Origin: CAUZFZ01 sp963579025
GTDB taxonomy: Bacteria > Planctomycetota > Planctomycetia > Planctomycetales > Planctomycetaceae
Direction: 5' to 3'
DNA: 31,668 nucleotides
Assembly (NCBI GenBank): GCA_963579025.1
Contig: CAUZFZ010000131.1
Span: 1 to 31,668, forward strand
A model generated the notes under the pieces. The model ran no database searches, was not told where the DNA came from, and was given only the letters and a program-made list of their open reading frames with translations. Made by a program: the position numbers and the translations under genes. Positions 31,550 to 31,668 of the stretch are shown here, piece by piece. Each line of letters starts with the position of its first letter. The stretch's first letter is position 1.

Positions 31550-31668
31550 TCAACAGAATTGGTGGGCGAGATCGTGTTCTGGAAGGCGGGCGAGTTCGTG
31601 ATATAGCACGGTTTCGTAGACTTTATTAGTGCGGAAACCGTATGACTTTCTGAGTGCCACTTTCGCTT
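31550..31668 (-). CDS. Transposase C-terminus (ISL3-type likely), continues past right edge
   Basis: The last 38 codons of a minus-strand gene read ALRKSYGFRTNKVYETVLYH then ELARLPEHDLAHQFC and stop (TGA at 31550-31552). The pattern RKSYGFRT..ALYHTLG.LPEP..THRFC is a common C-terminus of planctomycete DDE transposases, which I associate with the ISL3 family. The catalytic part lies beyond the edge, so completeness cannot be judged. Confidence 0.65.
   Translation of the reverse strand, partial: AKVALRKSYGFRTNKVYETVLYHELARLPEHDLAHQFC

Overview
The window looks like about 31.7 kb of a planctomycete chromosome (Planctomycetales, probably a Planctomycetaceae-type lineage). The evidence is indirect: moderately high GC, an N-terminal 'LEERALLA'-type sorting motif on a very large secreted protein, PQQ-like propeller and BIG-like/DUF1549-style secreted protein signatures, planctomycete-style phage integrases with a 'GKW..KI' N-terminus, many hairpin repeats in intergenic gaps, and few clear Shine-Dalgarno sites. 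No species assignment is possible from this alone.

Layout. (1) 1-3117, minus strand: a large secreted or surface protein cut by the left edge, with a pectate-lyase-like beta-helix, RTX-like GD-rich repeats and a tandemly repeated 160-residue domain that contains a 123-bp perfect DNA duplication. (2) 3436-3867: a short remnant of a BIG-domain secreted protein. (3) 3870-5447: a D-aminoacylase-type amidohydrolase. (4) 5453-9208, minus strand: a five-gene fatty-acid or polyketide-type mini-operon, transcribed FabZ2-FabG-ACP-FabZ1-FabF, with an unusually long ACP. (5) 9523-12438: a HAD hydrolase divergent from deoC, then aroB. (6) 12509-13293: a VapBC-like toxin-antitoxin pair. (7) 13483-17529: a sigma-54-type AAA+ regulator without a receiver domain, a cytochrome c assembly-type membrane protein, and uvrB coupled to it. 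(8) 17653-19626, minus strand: MoeA fused to a periplasmic-binding-protein-like domain, convergent with uvrB across a large hairpin. (9) 20122-21798, minus strand: a secreted PQQ-propeller protein with an EF-hand loop; 22391-24097: an unrecognised secreted protein. (10) 24086-26625, minus strand: an acyl-CoA synthetase and a membrane-anchored SGNH hydrolase in one operon. (11) 26690-31668: a mobile-element graveyard around a tRNA-Arg(CCT), with two broken integrases, two broken IS91-type transposases of different subtypes in inverted orientation, the tail of a third transposase at the right edge, and one apparently intact SUKH (SMI1/KNR4) gene between the IS91 remnants.

Intergenic space is unusually rich in structured repeats. 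There are two copies of one hairpin element (11111-11257, 21919-22054), a second element type at 22081-22268, two elements that share a perfect 13-bp terminal inverted repeat but have unrelated interiors (19691-19924, 31464-31537), a related palindrome-bearing element that replaces the middle of a transposase (30941-31122), and a 32-bp-arm hairpin between convergent genes (17565-17645). Several short reading frames inside these elements are not believed to be genes.

The core metabolic genes look intact and ordinary. The parts most worth follow-up are the dedicated acyl-carrier cluster, the recently homogenised surface-protein repeats, and the non-autonomous repeat families.
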